From the NCBI GenBank assembly GCA_937864085.1, contig CALMIH010000072.1, positions 1 to 7,963 on the forward strand: a stretch of 7,963 nucleotides of DNA, read 5' to 3'. The DNA is from an uncultured Chloroflexota bacterium (GTDB taxonomy: Bacteria; Chloroflexota; Limnocylindria; Limnocylindrales; Limnocylindraceae). Positions 5,997 to 7,963 of this stretch are shown piece by piece (position 1 is the stretch's first letter; each line of letters starts with the position of its first letter). A program made the translations under genes and the position numbers. Below the pieces are notes generated by a model. It saw only the letters and a list, made by a program, of their open reading frames with translations. It was not told the DNA's origin and did not search any database.

Positions 5997-7963
5997 ATGG
6001 AGCGCGACTCAAGGATTCCTTCATACAGCGCCGCTGAGCTTCGCTCGCGCTTTGTCGCCTTCTTTGCGGCTCGTGGGCATACCGAAGTCCCGAGCGCCTC
6101 ACTCCTCCCCGCTGGCGACGCCACGCTCCTCTTCACCAACTCTGGGATGGTGCAGTTCAAGGAGCTCTTTAGCGGCGCCGAGACACGCTCCTATACGCGC
6201 GCCGTTGACTACCAGCGCTGCCTCCGCGTGGCAGGGAAGCACAACGATTTTGAGGAGGTTGGTCGCACGCCGCGCCACCACACCCTCTTCGAGATGCTCG
6301 GCAGCTGGTCGTTCGGCGATTACTTCAAGCGCGACGCGATCGTCTGGGCCTGGGAGTTCCTCACCGTAGATCTCGGCATCCCCGCCGATCGCCTCGCCGC
6401 AACGATCTATTCAGATGATGAAGAGGCGGCGGAGATCTGGCTCAACGAGATTAAGCTCCCACCCGAGCGCCTTGCGCGCTGGGGGAACGTTGCGAAGGGT
6501 GACGATGCGAACTTCTGGCGCATGGCAGAGACGGGGCCATGCGGACCATGCTCAGAGATTCACTTTGATCGCGGGGCTGAGCTTTCTTGCGGGAGCGACT
6601 GCACACCGGATCACTCGGAGCAGTGCCCGCGCTGGCTGGAGATCTGGAATCTCGTCTTCATGCAGTACGAACAGCACGCTGATGGACGCCGCACCGAGCT
6701 CCCCTTCAAGAGCGTTGACACGGGGATGGGCCTTGAGCGACTCGCGAGCGTCAGCCAGCAGGTGCTCTCCAACTACGACACCGACCTCTTCGTGCCGATC
6801 CACGCCGCACTGCGCAAGATCACAGGGCAGAACGCGAAGGAGTTTGAGGCGCAGCGCTTCAGCTACCAGGTGATCGCAGACCACTCGCGTGCCGTCACCT
6901 TCCTCCTCGCCGACGGAATTCGCCCCGGAAATGAAGGGCGTGGCTACGTGCTTCGCCGCATCATTCGTCGTGCCGTACGCCACGGGCGACTCCTTGGTGT
7001 GGAGCGCCCCTTCCTTGCTGAGGTTGCGCGTGAGGTGATCGCGCTCATGTCTGACGCATATCCGTATCTGCGCGATGCAGCTTCGGTAGTCATTGAGTCG
7101 CTTGAGCGCGAAGAGGCGCAGTTCGCTCGCACGCTTGATGGCGGTTCTGCACTTCTTGCTACGGCGTTGAAGCCACTCGCTAAGGGGGCGACCGCCGTGG
7201 GGATGCGCGCTGATCAGCTCCCTGCTACCGCACCGAAGCTTGACGGCGAGGTTGCCTTTAAGCTGCACGACACATTCGGCTTCCCGATTGATCTGACGGT
7301 GGAGCTTGCTGCGGAGCGTGGTGTGGCGGTTGATCGTGCTGGATTCGATGCGGCGCTCGCCGAGCAGCGACAGCGCAGCCGCGGCGGAAAGAAGGCGGAG
7401 CTCGCCGAACATGCCGCAACTGTTGCGCAACTTGAAGAGGTGCAGCGCAAGGTTGGCGACACAGAGTTCATCGGCTACGAATCGCTTGAAGGGAGCGCCA
7501 CGGTGAAGGGGATCCTCGCCGAGGCTGGCGCAGCTGATCGCGTGGAGAGCGGGAGCGTTCGCCTCGTCGTGGAGCGTACCCCGTTCTATGCCGAGCGTGG
7601 CGGCCAGGTCGGCGATCAGGGGGAGATTCTCGGCGCAAAAGGGGCGAGGATCGGCCTGGTGACCGATACGCAGCGCCCGATCGGCGCCATGACGCTGCAT
7701 GAGGTTGAGCTGCACGCCCCAGTTGCCCTTGGTGATGCGGTCACACTGCGGGTCGATGCGCCGCGGCGTGCCGCAACGGTGCGCAACCATACGGCAACAC
7801 ACCTGCTCCATCGGGCGATCAGGATCATTGCAGGGGCGGATGCGAAGCAGCGCGGTTCGCTGGTGCACCCTGAGTACCTGCGGTTCGACTACCCACTCGA
7901 TCGTGCGCTGACGCGCGAAGAGCGCGACGCTGTGGAGGCGGAGGTGCAGCGCGCCATTCGGGA
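5997..7963 (+). CDS. alaS: Alanyl-tRNA synthetase, N-terminal 655 residues (3' end outside window)
   Basis: This class II synthetase charges tRNA-Ala and proofreads Ser- and Gly-tRNA-Ala. The frame stays open to the right edge; the usual total is about 870-890 residues, so the missing part holds the end of the editing domain and the C-Ala domain. Seen in order: LLFTNSGMVQFKELF (44-58), QRCLRVAGKHNDFEEVG (73-89), motif 2 in RHHTLFEMLGSWSFGDYF (93-110), ETGPCGPCSEIHFDRG (178-193), LEIWNLVFMQYE (214-225), motif 3 DTGMGLERL (241-249), and IRPGNEGRGYVLRRIIRRA (308-326). The editing domain begins with TPFYAERGGQVGDQG (528-542) and has the first zinc pair HTATH (His598, His602); the later Cys-x3-His pair is out of view. 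A Cys/His cluster at residues 198-210 (C-x3-C-x3-H-x3-C) precedes LEIWNLVF. I chose 5997 over the in-frame ATG at 5994 because it fits the -10 spacing; the difference is one residue. Confidence 0.97.
   Translation, partial: MERDSRIPSYSAAELRSRFVAFFAARGHTEVPSASLLPAGDATLLFTNSGMVQFKELFSGAETRSYTRAVDYQRCLRVAGKHNDFEEVGRTPRHHTLFEMLGSWSFGDYFKRDAIVWAWEFLTVDLGIPADRLAATIYSDDEEAAEIWLNEIKLPPERLARWGNVAKGDDANFWRMAETGPCGPCSEIHFDRGAELSCGSDCTPDHSEQCPRWLEIWNLVFMQYEQHADGRRTELPFKSVDTGMGLERLASVSQQVLSNYDTDLFVPIHAALRKITGQNAKEFEAQRFSYQVIADHSRAVTFLLADGIRPGNEGRGYVLRRIIRRAVRHGRLLGVERPFLAEVAREVIALMSDAYPYLRDAASVVIESLEREEAQFARTLDGGSALLATALKPLAKGATAVGMRADQLPATAPKLDGEVAFKLHDTFGFPIDLTVELAAERGVAVDRAGFDAALAEQRQRSRGGKKAELAEHAATVAQLEEVQRKVGDTEFIGYESLEGSATVKGILAEAGAADRVESGSVRLVVERTPFYAERGGQVGDQGEILGAKGARIGLVTDTQRPIGAMTLHEVELHAPVALGDAVTLRVDAPRRAATVRNHTATHLLHRAIRIIAGADAKQRGSLVHPEYLRFDYPLDRALTREERDAVEAEVQRAIR

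Noticed and set aside
6552..7868. Minus-strand open frame of 438 residues opposite alaS.
   Set aside because: It lies entirely antisense to a clearly conserved alaS frame and its Cys/His/Arg-rich composition is that of a shadow frame.

Overview
The window reads as ordinary but very tightly packed bacterial chromosome, devoted almost entirely to translation. It is GC-rich, roughly 60 percent by eye. I see no mobile element, CRISPR array, rRNA, tRNA or long non-coding stretch, and the longest gaps between genes are about 40 bases. The gene set, the packing and the apparently leaderless starts suggest a streamlined, uncultured GC-rich lineage. Chloroflexota or Actinomycetota are my best guesses, but this is inference from style and gene order, not from a marker gene.

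Layout: (1) Bases 1-887, plus strand: the C-terminal half of aspartyl-tRNA synthetase (aspS), cut by the window edge. (2) Bases 884-1432, minus strand: a 182-residue protein that looks like a MobA/MocA-type nucleotidyltransferase with its signature motifs eroded. It converges on aspS, and the two stop codons share the four bases TTAG. (3) Bases 1433-1474: a 42-base divergent promoter region. (4) Bases 1475-3337: typA/bipA, a ribosome-binding translational GTPase. (5) Bases 3346-4518: a divergent IscS/NifS-type cysteine desulfurase. (6) Bases 4515-5693: mnmA, the tRNA 2-thiouridylase, overlapping the desulfurase by four bases. (7) Bases 5686-5955: an 89-residue membrane protein overlapping mnmA by eight bases. 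(8) Bases 5956-5996: a short region with an extended -10 element. (9) Bases 5997-7963: the N-terminal 655 residues of alanyl-tRNA synthetase (alaS), running off the right edge in an open frame.

How they fit together: typA, the desulfurase, mnmA and the small membrane protein probably form one transcript. The desulfurase is placed to supply persulfide sulfur directly to MnmA for 2-thiolation of U34 in the Glu, Gln and Lys tRNAs, as with the YrvO-MnmA pair of Bacillus. AspS and AlaS charge tRNAs, and TypA acts on the ribosome.

I found no evidence of a novel multi-gene system. The best second-look items are the altered PLP pocket of the desulfurase, the eroded MobA-like protein, three gene starts that all fit leaderless transcription with identical spacing, and genome-style signals (excess GATC, and a strong preference for GTT before GA-starting codons).
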